Source: Streptomyces vinaceus
GTDB lineage: Bacteria > Actinomycetota > Actinomycetes > Streptomycetales > Streptomycetaceae
DNA length: 64,000 nucleotides
NCBI RefSeq assembly: GCF_008704935.1
Contig: NZ_CP023692.1
Span: 5,175,001-5,239,000 of the forward strand
Direction: 5' to 3'
Shown here: piece by piece, positions 56,503-64,000 of the stretch
Layout of the letters: each line of letters opens with the position of its first letter
Numbering within the stretch: position 1 is the stretch's first letter
Program-made: the position numbers and the translations under genes
Notes under the pieces: model-generated
What the model was told of the DNA's origin: nothing
Database searches by the model: none
The model's input: the letters and a program-made list of their open reading frames with translations, nothing else

Positions 56503-58050
56503 ATGCCCGCAACACCGGAACCGCCGACCGACAGACCACCCGCCCTGCGCCGCGCGGCGCTCGGCACCGCCGACATCTCCTTCTTCGTCGTCTCCGCCGC
56601 CGCCCCGCTCACCGTCATGGCCGGCGTCGCCCCCGTGGCGATCCTGCTCGGCGGCATCGGCGCCCCCGCCGGGTACCTCCTCGCGGGCCTCACCCTCGCC
56701 GTCTTCGCCGTCGGGTTCACCACCATGAGCCGCCACGTCCGCAGCAGCGGCGGCGCCTTCTACGCGTACGTCGCCCGCGGCCTCGGCAAGCGCGTCGGCA
56801 TCGGCGCCGCCCTGCTCGCCCTCGTCGGCTACAACGGCATGGAGATCGGCGTCTACGGCCTGCTCGGCACCACCACCGCCGACACCGCCCACGCCCTCGC
56901 CGGCCTCGACGTCCCCTGGCTGCCCGTCTCCCTCGCCGGCCTCGCCCTCATCTGGTACGGCGGCTTCCGCTCCATCGACTTCGGAGCCAAGGTGCTCGGC
57001 GTCCTGCTCGTCGCCGAGACCGGGATACTCGTCCTGCTCGCGGGAGGCGTCCTCCTGAAGGGCGGCGCCCACGGACTCTCGGCCGGCTCCTTCGCCCCCG
57101 GCGCGGTCCTCGTCCCCGGCACCGCCGCCGTCCTGGCCTTCGCCTTCGCCGCGTTCACCGGCTTCGAGTCCACCGTCATCTACCGGCGCGAGGCCCGTGA
57201 CCCCGACCGGACCATCCCGCGCGCCACCTACATCGCCGTCGCCTTCCTCGGCCTCTTCTACGCCTTCATCGTCTGGACCGTCATCCAGGCCTTCGGAGCG
57301 GAGGAGGTCGTGGCGGCCGCCGCCGAGGACCCCGGCGGCCTCTTCTTCGCCGCGATCACCACGTACGTCGGCCCCTGGGCGGCCGACCTCATGCACCTGT
57401 TCATCGTCACCAGCGTCATCGCCTCCCTCCTCGCCTTCCACAACGCCATCAACCGCTACGCGCTCGCCCTCGCCGAGGAGGGCGTACTGCCCGCCGCCCT
57501 CGGCCGGGTCCACCCGCGCCACCGCTCCCCGTACTTCGCCGGGCTCGTCCAGACCGCCCTCGGCGCAGTGATCGTCCTCGCCTTCGCGCTCGCCGGGGCC
57601 GATCCGTACCAGCAGCTGCTGCTCTGGGTGAACACGCCGGGCATGATCGGGCTCATGGCGCTGATGCTCCTCGCCGCGATCGCCGTACCCGTCTACTTCC
57701 GGCGCACCGCGCACACCGAGGGCCCCTGGCGGACCGTGGTCGCGCCGATCGCCGCCGCCCTGCTGCTGGCCGTCGCGATCTGCCTCGTCGTCTCCAAGGT
57801 GGGCCTGTTCACCATGGCCTCCACCACCGTCAACACCGTCCTCGTCGCCCTCGTCCCCGCCGTGTTCCTGGCCGGGCTCGGCCTCGCGCACCGCCTGGAG
57901 ACCCGCCGCCCCGAGACCTACGCCCGCTTCGCCGCCGAGCCCGCGACCGACGTACCCGAAGGAGAACAGCCGTGCCCGCTGCCGACACCGTCCTCACCGG
58001 AGCCCGCGTCCGTACCCTCGACCCGGCCCGCCCCGAGGCCCGCGCGGTAG
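56503..58050 (+). CDS. APC superfamily amino acid/polyamine permease
   Basis: A 515-residue, twelve-helix transporter. APC signatures are in helix 1 (PLTVMAGVAPVAILLGG), SSGGAFYAYVARGLGKRVG near residue 80, FAFAAFTGFESTVIYRREAR near 205 and the VTSVIASLLAFHNAINRYAL segment near 305. The substrate is unknown, but the coupled amidohydrolase suggests an amide or amine. ATG 56503 is chosen; GTG 56491 is in frame. The last 27 residues (after PEGEQ) overlap the downstream gene and are Pro/Ser-rich, so the stop appears displaced relative to the ancestral gene end. Confidence 0.85.
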   Translation: MPATPEPPTDRPPALRRAALGTADISFFVVSAAAPLTVMAGVAPVAILLGGIGAPAGYLLAGLTLAVFAVGFTTMSRHVRSSGGAFYAYVARGLGKRVGIGAALLALVGYNGMEIGVYGLLGTTTADTAHALAGLDVPWLPVSLAGLALIWYGGFRSIDFGAKVLGVLLVAETGILVLLAGGVLLKGGAHGLSAGSFAPGAVLVPGTAAVLAFAFAAFTGFESTVIYRREARDPDRTIPRATYIAVAFLGLFYAFIVWTVIQAFGAEEVVAAAAEDPGGLFFAAITTYVGPWAADLMHLFIVTSVIASLLAFHNAINRYALALAEEGVLPAALGRVHPRHRSPYFAGLVQTALGAVIVLAFALAGADPYQQLLLWVNTPGMIGLMALMLLAAIAVPVYFRRTAHTEGPWRTVVAPIAAALLLAVAICLVVSKVGLFTMASTTVNTVLVALVPAVFLAGLGLAHRLETRRPETYARFAAEPATDVPEGEQPCPLPTPSSPEPASVPSTRPAPRPAR

Positions 58051-59555
58051 CCGTCCTCGGCGGCGAGATCCTCGCCGTCGGCGACGAGGCCGACGTACGC
58101 GACTGGCGCGGCCCCGCCACCGAGGTGCTCGACCTCGGCGGCGCCACCCTCACCCCCGGCCTGGCCGACGCCCACAGCCACCCCGTCTGGGGCATCGAGA
58201 TGGCCACCGGCGCCGACCTCTCGGCCGTCCGCGACCTCGACCAGCTGCGGACCGCCCTGCGCACCGCGCCCCGCCTCGGAGGCTGGGTCCTCGGCCACGG
58301 CCTCGACCACAACGCCTTCGGCGGACGCCCCGTCGACAAGGCCCTGATCGAGGAGGCCCTGGCCGGCGCCCCCGCCTTCCTGCGCCTGTACGACGGCCAC
58401 TCGGCCCTCGCCTCCGGCGCGGCCCTGGACGCCGCGGGCATCACCGGCCCGCGTACGTTCGACCAGCGCTCGGAGATCGTCTGCGATCCGGACGGCCGCC
58501 CCACCGGGCACCTCGTCGAGCACGCCGCGATGGCCCTGGTCGGCGCCCTCGCCCCCAAGCCCTCGGCCGCCGAGCGGCGCGCCCGGCTCACCGCCCTGCT
58601 CGGCGAGATGGCCGCCACCGGCCTCACCGGGGCCCATGTGATGGACCTCGGCGACGGCGACGTACCGGCCCTGCTCGCGGGCGTCGAGTACGACGGCGAC
58701 CTGCCGCTGCGGCTGAACCTGGCGCCCTGGTGCATGCCGGGCGCCACCCCCGGGGACCTGGCGGAGCTGATCGAACTCCAGGGGCTGCGCGGCCGCCACT
58801 GGCAGGTCGGCGGGGTCAAGTTCTTCATGGACGGCACCGTCGAGGGCGGCACCGCCTGGCTGGAGCACGCCGACTGCCACGGCCGGGGCACGGAGGCCTT
58901 CTGGCCCGATCCCGAGGCCTACTCGGCGGCCGTACGGACCCTCGACGCGGCCGGGGTGCGCACCGCGACGCACGCCATCGGCGACGCGGCCGTCCGCCAC
59001 GTCCTGGACACGGTGGCCTCGCTGGGCGCCCGCGCCCGGATGCGGCACCGGATCGAGCACATCGAGACCGTCCCGGACGACCAGCTGAAGCGGTTCGCGG
59101 AGCTCGGCGTGATCGCCTCGATGCAGCCGCCGCACACCGCGTACACCCGGGCCGACCACAGCGACGAGTGGTCGAAGCGGCTGGGCGCGGACCGGGCGGG
59201 GAGGGCCTGGCGCTGCCGGGACCTGCGCGAGGCGGGGGCCGTGCTGGCCCTGGGCTCCGACTGGCCGATCGCCCACCACGACGCCCGCCGGGTCCTGGCC
59301 GTCGCCCGCAGCCCCCTGGGCGCGGCCGTCGCCGGACCCGCCCTGACCGGGCTGATGGCCCTGGAGGGCATGACCTCGCACGCGGCGATCGCGGCGGGGG
59401 AGCAGCGGGTGGCGGGCCGGATCGCGGCCGGCTTCCGGGCGGACCTGACGGCCTTCGCGCTCGACCCCGTGGAGACCGCCCCGGACGAGCTGGCACAGGC
59501 CCCGATCCGGCTCACGATGTCGGGCGGCCGGATCACGTACCGCGAGGAGGCGTGA
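57972..59555 (+). CDS. Amidohydrolase family 3 (YtcJ-like) protein
   Basis: A 527-residue metal-dependent hydrolase. TPGLADAHSHPVWG near residue 60 has the HxH metal pair, ATHAIGDAAVR near residue 335 and RHRIEHIET near 360 contribute histidines, and LALGSDWPI near 425 the catalytic Asp. YtcJ-like enzymes hydrolyse N-acyl or amide substrates of unknown identity. AAGGAG lies 7-8 nt before GTG 57972. Its start lies inside the permease gene (79-nt overlap), so the two are tightly coupled and repressed, presumably, by the upstream TetR. Confidence 0.87.
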   Translation: MPAADTVLTGARVRTLDPARPEARAVAVLGGEILAVGDEADVRDWRGPATEVLDLGGATLTPGLADAHSHPVWGIEMATGADLSAVRDLDQLRTALRTAPRLGGWVLGHGLDHNAFGGRPVDKALIEEALAGAPAFLRLYDGHSALASGAALDAAGITGPRTFDQRSEIVCDPDGRPTGHLVEHAAMALVGALAPKPSAAERRARLTALLGEMAATGLTGAHVMDLGDGDVPALLAGVEYDGDLPLRLNLAPWCMPGATPGDLAELIELQGLRGRHWQVGGVKFFMDGTVEGGTAWLEHADCHGRGTEAFWPDPEAYSAAVRTLDAAGVRTATHAIGDAAVRHVLDTVASLGARARMRHRIEHIETVPDDQLKRFAELGVIASMQPPHTAYTRADHSDEWSKRLGADRAGRAWRCRDLREAGAVLALGSDWPIAHHDARRVLAVARSPLGAAVAGPALTGLMALEGMTSHAAIAAGEQRVAGRIAAGFRADLTAFALDPVETAPDELAQAPIRLTMSGGRITYREEA

Positions 59556-59561
59556 CGACGG

Positions 59562-60461
59562 TCAGGCGTGCAGGAGGCTCTGCGGCAGGTAGGCGGAGGT
59601 GACGCCGAGCCGCCAGCCGTGGACCTGGACGGCCAGCGCGGCCAAGGCGATGGTGGCGACTGGGAGGAGGGAGCGGGCGGGCGCGTCCTCGGCCGCGCCC
59701 TCGCGGAAACCGGCGAGTATCCCGGCCAGGGCGCGCTCGAAGGCGGCCTGGTCGTCGTCCAGCAGGACGCGCAGCAGCCGCTGGTCCGCAGTGAGCACCT
59801 CGAAGCCGTCCAGCCGCCGGGCGGCCTCGGCGCGCTCGGCGGCCTCGGGCTTGCGGAGGGTCGTGTCCGGCCGGTCCCGCGGCAGGTGTCCGGCCGCCGG
59901 CGTCAGGTAGAGGCACAGCGCGTCCATCTCGGCGAGCTCGGCCGGGTCGGAGTGCGAGTCGAGCGGCGAGTACGGCACGCCGTCGCGCAGGGCCGGTGCG
60001 TAGTCGTTCCGCAGCAGCAGGCCGATCACCCGGTCCCGCTCCCGGACCAACCCGCAGGCCACGCACAGCGCGAAGGCGTCCAGCCAGGTCCGGGCCGTGG
60101 GCGCCCGGTCGACGGCGTCGCCGCCGAAGGAGAGGTCCATGCTGCTGAGCTCCTCGTGGAGGAGCGGGAACGGCACTTCGAAGTCGCCGTTCGGGAAACA
60201 GCCGAGGGAGAGCTCCCCCAACGCGCATTCGGCCGCCGTCAGCAGCGCGCGGCGTGCGACGGCCCCGGTCAGCCCCGGGTCCGCCTGCGTCCGCGCGCCG
60301 ACGTGGTCGAGGAGGTCCCGACGGGTCTCGTGGAGCCCCTTCAGGGACAGCCCGCCGCCGTACCGCAGCCGGTACCAGTGGTCGTAGGCCCGTCCCGGGA
60401 CATCTTCCAGGGCCTCGGTCATCCGGTGCTCGCCGACCTCGTGCCGCTCCACGTCCTGCAC
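59562..60461 (-). CDS. Immunity 49 (Imm49) family protein
   Basis: A 299-residue protein matching Imm49, a polymorphic-toxin immunity family. Recognised regions are WLDAFALCVACGLVRERDRV near residue 160, PLDSHSDPAELAEMDALCLY and the C-terminal LPVATIALAALAVQVHGW with SAYLPQSLL. AAGGAGG stands 4 nt before GTG 60461 (MTEAL at 60422 is an alternative start). No toxin gene is recognisable nearby, so it is an orphan immunity protein that could protect against toxins of neighbours. It is convergent with the amidohydrolase gene, 6 nt apart. Confidence 0.78.
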   Translation of the reverse strand: MQDVERHEVGEHRMTEALEDVPGRAYDHWYRLRYGGGLSLKGLHETRRDLLDHVGARTQADPGLTGAVARRALLTAAECALGELSLGCFPNGDFEVPFPLLHEELSSMDLSFGGDAVDRAPTARTWLDAFALCVACGLVRERDRVIGLLLRNDYAPALRDGVPYSPLDSHSDPAELAEMDALCLYLTPAAGHLPRDRPDTTLRKPEAAERAEAARRLDGFEVLTADQRLLRVLLDDDQAAFERALAGILAGFREGAAEDAPARSLLPVATIALAALAVQVHGWRLGVTSAYLPQSLLHA

Positions 60462-60535
60462 ACCGCCTCCTTGATCGTTCCTGCTGGCGAGGCGCACGCT
60501 CACAACACCCACTGACATCGCCCGACCAGGGCGGC

Positions 60536-61426
60536 TCAGGCCCCGCGGAACCGGTTCAGCAGGGCCGACGTGGCGGGATGCGGTCCCGTCTCCTCCGGCT
60601 CGCGCGGCAGCCGGTGCGGCAGCGAGCCGTACCAGGCGCGCGAGACGGTGTAGCCGAACGCGAGGCAGAGCATGCCGCCCACGGCGTCCAGCCAGAAGTG
60701 GTTGGCGGTGGCCACGATGACCAGGAGGGTGGCCACCGGGTAGAGCAGGCCCAGGATCCGGGCCCACGGGGCGGAGGCGACCGCGAAGATCGTCAGTCCG
60801 CACCAGAGCGACCACCCTATGTGCATGGAGGGCATGGCCGCGTACTGGTTCGACATGTGCTTGAGGTTGCCGGAGGCCATCGAGCCCCAGGTGTGGTGGA
60901 CCAGCACGGTGTCGACGAAGTGCCCGCCGTTCATCAGCCGCGGCGGCGCGAGCGGGAAGAAGTAGTAGCCGAGCAGGGCCACGCCCGTGGTGGCGAAGAG
61001 GACCATGCGGGTGGCCGCGTAACGCCCCGGATGGAAGCGGTAGATCCACACCAGGACGCCGATGGTCACGATGAAGTGGAGGGTGGCGTAGTAGTAGTTC
61101 ATGCCGACGATCAGCCACGTCACCGAGTTCACGGCGTGGTTGACCGACTGCTCCACCGCGATGCCGAGGGTGCGTTCGAGGTCCCACAGCCAGTCGGCGT
61201 TCGCGAGGGCGTCCGCCTTCTGCTCGGGCACCGCGTTGCGGATGAGCGAGTACGTCCAGTAGCTGACCCCGATGAGCAGGATCTCGAACCAGATCCGCGG
61301 CCGGCGCGGGGCGCGCAGCCGGGGCAGGAGAGCGCGCTGAGCAACCGGACGGGCCTCATCGCCGACCACGCGGGATGACGGCACTTCCGTCCGGGTTTCC
61401 AGTGTCTTCACGCTCGATTCACCCAT
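60536..61426 (-). CDS. PAP2-superfamily phosphatase, inositol phosphorylceramide-synthase-like
   Basis: A 296-residue integral membrane protein with six or so spans. The PAP2 catalytic site is intact: FFPLAPPR near residue 153, QYAAMPSMHIGWSLWCGL near 193 and ATANHFWLDAVGG near 240, giving the C1-C3 motifs (conserved His pair and Asp). The order and APPR motif are typical of the AUR1/IPC-synthase-like PAP2 branch in actinobacteria, acting on lipid phosphates such as phosphatidylglycerophosphate or undecaprenyl phosphates; the exact substrate is unknown. The N-terminal 45 residues are cytoplasmic. It is a single gene. Confidence 0.87.
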   Translation of the reverse strand: MGESSVKTLETRTEVPSSRVVGDEARPVAQRALLPRLRAPRRPRIWFEILLIGVSYWTYSLIRNAVPEQKADALANADWLWDLERTLGIAVEQSVNHAVNSVTWLIVGMNYYYATLHFIVTIGVLVWIYRFHPGRYAATRMVLFATTGVALLGYYFFPLAPPRLMNGGHFVDTVLVHHTWGSMASGNLKHMSNQYAAMPSMHIGWSLWCGLTIFAVASAPWARILGLLYPVATLLVIVATANHFWLDAVGGMLCLAFGYTVSRAWYGSLPHRLPREPEETGPHPATSALLNRFRGA

Positions 61427-61520
61427 GGGGAAAGAGTCTGCCAGATGCGCTCTCGCCTTCGATCATCCCTCGGGACGGTCTGGGGCGCAGCACGCTCACC
61501 CCTGGGGAGTAGACGGTCCC

Positions 61521-62570
61521 CTACTCTCCCGGCCTCCGGCCGGGAGGTGCCCCCAGCTGCGGGCCGGAGGCGGTGGATCCGCGGACCACCAGCTCGGGGA
61601 GGAAGACGAACTCGCTGTGCGGGGCCGGCGTACCGCCGATCTCCTCCAGGAGCGTACGGACCGCCGCCTGCCCCATGGCCTGCACCGGCTGCCGGATGGT
61701 GGTCAGCGGCGGATCGGTGAACGCTATGAGGGGGGAGTCGTCGAAGCCGACGACCGAGACGTCCTGCGGCACCCGCAGCCCCTGCTGCCGGGCCGCACGG
61801 ATCGCCCCGAGCGCCATCATGTCGCTCGCGCACACGACGGCGGTGCAGCCGCGCGCGATGAGCGCGGTCGCCGCGGCCTGCCCGCCCTCCAGGGTGTACA
61901 GGGAGTGCTGGATCAGCTCCTCGACCTCGGCCTCGTCGAGACCGAGCCGCTCCTTCATCCCGAGCCGGAAGCCCTCGATCTTGCGCAGGACGGGCACGAA
62001 CCGCTTGGGCCCGACCGCCAGCCCGATCCGGGTGTGGCCGAGCGCGGTCAGGTGGGTCACGGCGAGCTGCATGGCGGCGCGGTCGTCGGGGGAGACGAAG
62101 GGGGCCTGCACCCTGTCGGAGAACCCGTTGATCAGGACGTACGGGACGCCCTGCCCGCGGAGTTGGTCGTAGCGGCCCATGTCGGCGGTGGTGTCGGCGT
62201 GCAGCCCGGAGACGAAGATGATGCCGGAGACCCCGCGGTCGACCAGCATCTCGGTGAGCTCGTCCTCGGTGGACCCGCCGGGCGTCTGGGTGGCCAGCAC
62301 CGGGGTGTACCCCTGCCGGGTCAGCGCCTGGCCGATGACCTGCGCGAGCGCCGGGAAGATGGGGTTGTCCAGCTCGGGGGTTATGAGGCCGACGAGCCCC
62401 GCGCTGCGCTGGCGCAGCTTGACCGGGCGCTCGTAGCCGAGCACGTCGAGCGCGGCCAGCACCGATTCACGGGTGCCGGCGGCCACACCGGGCTTGCCGT
62501 TGAGCACGCGGCTGACTGTGGCTTCGCTGACCCCCGCCTGGGCTGCGATGTCGGCTAGCCGTGCGGTCAC
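61521..62570 (-). CDS. LacI-family regulator, MalR-like
   Basis: A 349-residue repressor. The LacI HTH (ARLADIAAQAGVSEATVSRV, LNGKPGVAAGTRESV) occupies residues 1-50, followed by a periplasmic-binding-type sensor domain: VGLITPELDNPIFPALAQVI, VVGFDDSPLIAFTDPPLTTI. It closely resembles Streptomyces MalR, the repressor of the maltose ABC operon. GTG 62570 is chosen over ATG 62618 because the domain starts there and TACAGT lies 8 nt before. It is downstream of a GH13 gene in the same orientation (26-bp gap). The C-terminus (PPGRRPGE) is encoded within a palindromic element. Confidence 0.87.
   Translation of the reverse strand: MTARLADIAAQAGVSEATVSRVLNGKPGVAAGTRESVLAALDVLGYERPVKLRQRSAGLVGLITPELDNPIFPALAQVIGQALTRQGYTPVLATQTPGGSTEDELTEMLVDRGVSGIIFVSGLHADTTADMGRYDQLRGQGVPYVLINGFSDRVQAPFVSPDDRAAMQLAVTHLTALGHTRIGLAVGPKRFVPVLRKIEGFRLGMKERLGLDEAEVEELIQHSLYTLEGGQAAATALIARGCTAVVCASDMMALGAIRAARQQGLRVPQDVSVVGFDDSPLIAFTDPPLTTIRQPVQAMGQAAVRTLLEEIGGTPAPHSEFVFLPELVVRGSTASGPQLGAPPGRRPGE
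61526..61546. repeat. REP-like palindrome at the LacI gene end
   Basis: CTCCCGGCC-TCC-GGCCGGGAG, a 9-bp stem within the last codons of the LacI gene, followed by GTGCCCCCAG. This layout resembles dispersed palindromic repeats of Streptomyces genomes, though no second copy is in the window. Confidence 0.4.
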
Positions 62571-62578
62571 GGGATTGG

Positions 62579-62584
62579 ACTGTA
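62579..62584 (-). promoter_or_regulatory. Candidate -10 (TACAGT) for leaderless LacI gene
   Basis: TACAGT on the minus strand lies 8 nt before GTG 62570. Confidence 0.45.
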
Positions 62585-62596
62585 CCGGTCCCCGGC

Positions 62597-64000
62597 TCAC
62601 AACGCCCACCACGTGCACGAATCCGGCGGCAGCAGCACGGTCCGGCCGTCGGTCTCCACCGGCGCGCTGGAGAGTACGGGGCGCCCCGGCGCGGGGAGTT
62701 CGAGCGGCTCGGAGCGGCTGTTGAGGGTGCAGGCGAACCCGGGCCGAGTGAAGAGGAGCATGCCCTCGGGCGCCGGCAGCCAGGTCAGCGGGCCGGCGTC
62801 GGGGGAGCCGAGGCCGGGCAGCGCGCGGCGCAGCTCCAGGGCGGCGCGGTACAGCTCCAGCGTGGAGTGGGGGTCGCCGGTCTGGGCGGCGACGCTGAGC
62901 GGGGCCCAGTCGGCGGGCTGCGGCAGCCAGCTGCCGGCCGGCCCGAACCCGTACGGGGGCCGCTCGCCGGACCAGGGCAGCGGGATGCGGCAGCCGTCAC
63001 GCAGCCCGTCCTGCCCGGCCGAGCGCAGGAAGGCGGGGTCCTGGCGCACGGCGTCGGGGAGGTCGGCGACCTCGGGCAGGCCGAGCTCCTCGCCCTGGTA
63101 GAGGTAGGCCGACCCGGGCAGGGCGAGCATCAGCAGCGCGGCGGCCCGGGCGCGGGCCAGGCCCCGGGCGCCGCCCCCGTACCGCGTGACGTGGCGTACG
63201 ACGTCGTGGTTGGACAGCACCCAGGTGGTGGTGGCGCCGACGGAGGCGGTGGCGGCCAGGGACTCGTCGATGACGGTCCGCATCGCCCCGGTCTCCCAGG
63301 GACAGTTCAGGAAGCGGAAATTGAAGGCCTGGTGCAGTTCGTCGGGCCGTACGTACAGGGCGAGCCGCTCGGACGTCGGCGCCCAGGCCTCCGCGACGCC
63401 GATGCGCGGGCCCTCGTAGGAGTCGAGCAGCCGCCGCCAGGAGCGGTGGATCTCGTGGACGCCGTCCTGGTCGAAGAAGGGGAGCGGCTCGGTGCCGATC
63501 AAGGTGGCCTGGGCGCCGCGCCCGATGTCGGGCATACCGGGCGCCTTGACCATGCCGTGGGCCACGTCGATGCGGAACCCGTCCACGCCGAGGTCGAGCC
63601 AGAAACGCAGGACGGAGGAGAACTCCTGCGCCACCTCGGGGTGCTCCCAGTTCAGGTCGGGCTGCTCGGGGGCGAAGAGGTGCAGGTACCAGGCCCCGTC
63701 GGGGGTGCGGGTCCAGGCGGGGCCGCCGAAGACGGACTCCCAGTCGTTGGGCGGGAGCTCCCCGCCGGGTCCGCGGCCGGGGCGGAAGTGGTAGCGGGCC
63801 CGGGCCTCGCCCCCGGGGTCGGCGAGGGCCTCCCGGAACCAGGCGTGCCGGTCGGAGGTGTGGTTGGGCACCACGTCCACGATGACCCGCAGGCCCAGTG
63901 CGTGGGCGGCCCGGACGAGCTCGTCGGCGTCGGAGAGGTCCCCGAAGAGGGGGTCGACGGCCCGGTAGTCGGCGACGTCGTAGCCGCCGTCCGCCTGCGG
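62597..64000 (-). CDS. GH13 alpha-glucosidase, 5' end outside the window
   Basis: The 3' 467 codons of a glycoside hydrolase family 13 enzyme that cleaves alpha-1,4- or alpha-1,6-glucosidic bonds. Visible motifs are GGYDVADYRAVDP near the window edge, VDVVPNHTSDRHAWF (region I), DGFRIDVAHGM (nucleophile Asp, region II), IGVAEAWAP (acid Glu, region III) and TWVLSNHDVVRH (region IV). The C-terminal beta domain ends in PPDSCTWWAL. It precedes the MalR-like gene by 26 bp on the same strand, so the regulator and enzyme are probably one unit for maltodextrin use. The start codon lies beyond 64000. Confidence 0.9.
   Translation of the reverse strand, partial: PQADGGYDVADYRAVDPLFGDLSDADELVRAAHALGLRVIVDVVPNHTSDRHAWFREALADPGGEARARYHFRPGRGPGGELPPNDWESVFGGPAWTRTPDGAWYLHLFAPEQPDLNWEHPEVAQEFSSVLRFWLDLGVDGFRIDVAHGMVKAPGMPDIGRGAQATLIGTEPLPFFDQDGVHEIHRSWRRLLDSYEGPRIGVAEAWAPTSERLALYVRPDELHQAFNFRFLNCPWETGAMRTVIDESLAATASVGATTTWVLSNHDVVRHVTRYGGGARGLARARAAALLMLALPGSAYLYQGEELGLPEVADLPDAVRQDPAFLRSAGQDGLRDGCRIPLPWSGERPPYGFGPAGSWLPQPADWAPLSVAAQTGDPHSTLELYRAALELRRALPGLGSPDAGPLTWLPAPEGMLLFTRPGFACTLNSRSEPLELPAPGRPVLSSAPVETDGRTVLLPPDSCTWWAL

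Overview
The window is a stretch of Streptomyces-type chromosome. GC is about 70-74 %, genes sit close together on both strands, GTG/TTG starts are frequent, many starts look leaderless, and the gene content (glnE, a GlnA2-type glutamine synthetase, two-domain RNase HI/phosphatase, rnpB, SARP regulator, EfeUOB, F420 reductase) is that of core actinobacterial chromosome. There are no rRNA genes, tRNA genes that I can recognise, CRISPR arrays, insertion sequences or prophage modules.

Layout. 0.3-3.4 kb: Nif3-like protein, zinc-ribbon protein and RNase HI/phosphatase in an overlapping operon. 3.37-3.78 kb: rnpB (minus), back-to-back with a MerR operon. 5.2-14 kb: single-gene units (truncated AraC-type gene, RNB nuclease, YaaA, primase/polymerase-like protein, TetR plus dimethylargininase, Rsm22-type methyltransferase, Bcr/CflA exporter, SDR). 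14-21 kb: two PhzF proteins around an iron cluster, efeO-efeB-efeU, and a heme oxygenase, each iron unit with a DmdR/DtxR-like box. 21-25 kb: methionine aminopeptidase, small proteins, F420-NADP reductase, site-2 protease. 25-31.4 kb: a 1131-residue SARP/AfsR-type regulator facing a DrrAB exporter and panB; the panB-drrA gap holds a striking 11-bp-phased heptamer array. 31.8-36 kb: EEP-family protein, nadE, membrane DUF4352-like protein. 36-42.5 kb: copper/metal-flavoured genes (multicopper oxidase, DUF6153, DUF305, DUF3105) with DUF998, hydrolase and CBS genes between. 42.6-52.2 kb: glnA2-type gene, two tandem PIG-L/propeller proteins, glnE. 52.2-54.3 kb: a less GC-rich accessory pocket with small secreted and membrane proteins, including a candidate bacteriocin/immunity-like pair. 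54.4-64 kb: HEAT protein, TetR-APC permease-amidohydrolase, Imm49 orphan immunity protein, PAP2 phosphatase, MalR-like LacI regulator and a GH13 alpha-glucosidase cut by the window end.

How parts work together. glnA2 and glnE mark nitrogen metabolism; the efe genes and heme oxygenase form an iron-acquisition regulon; panB and nadE are cofactor biosynthesis genes; the LacI/GH13 pair is probably alpha-glucoside use. The most promising undescribed items are the 11-bp-phased array upstream of drrAB and the small secreted peptide plus membrane-protein pair after glnE. All functional calls come from reading translated sequence and known family motifs; no database search was run.
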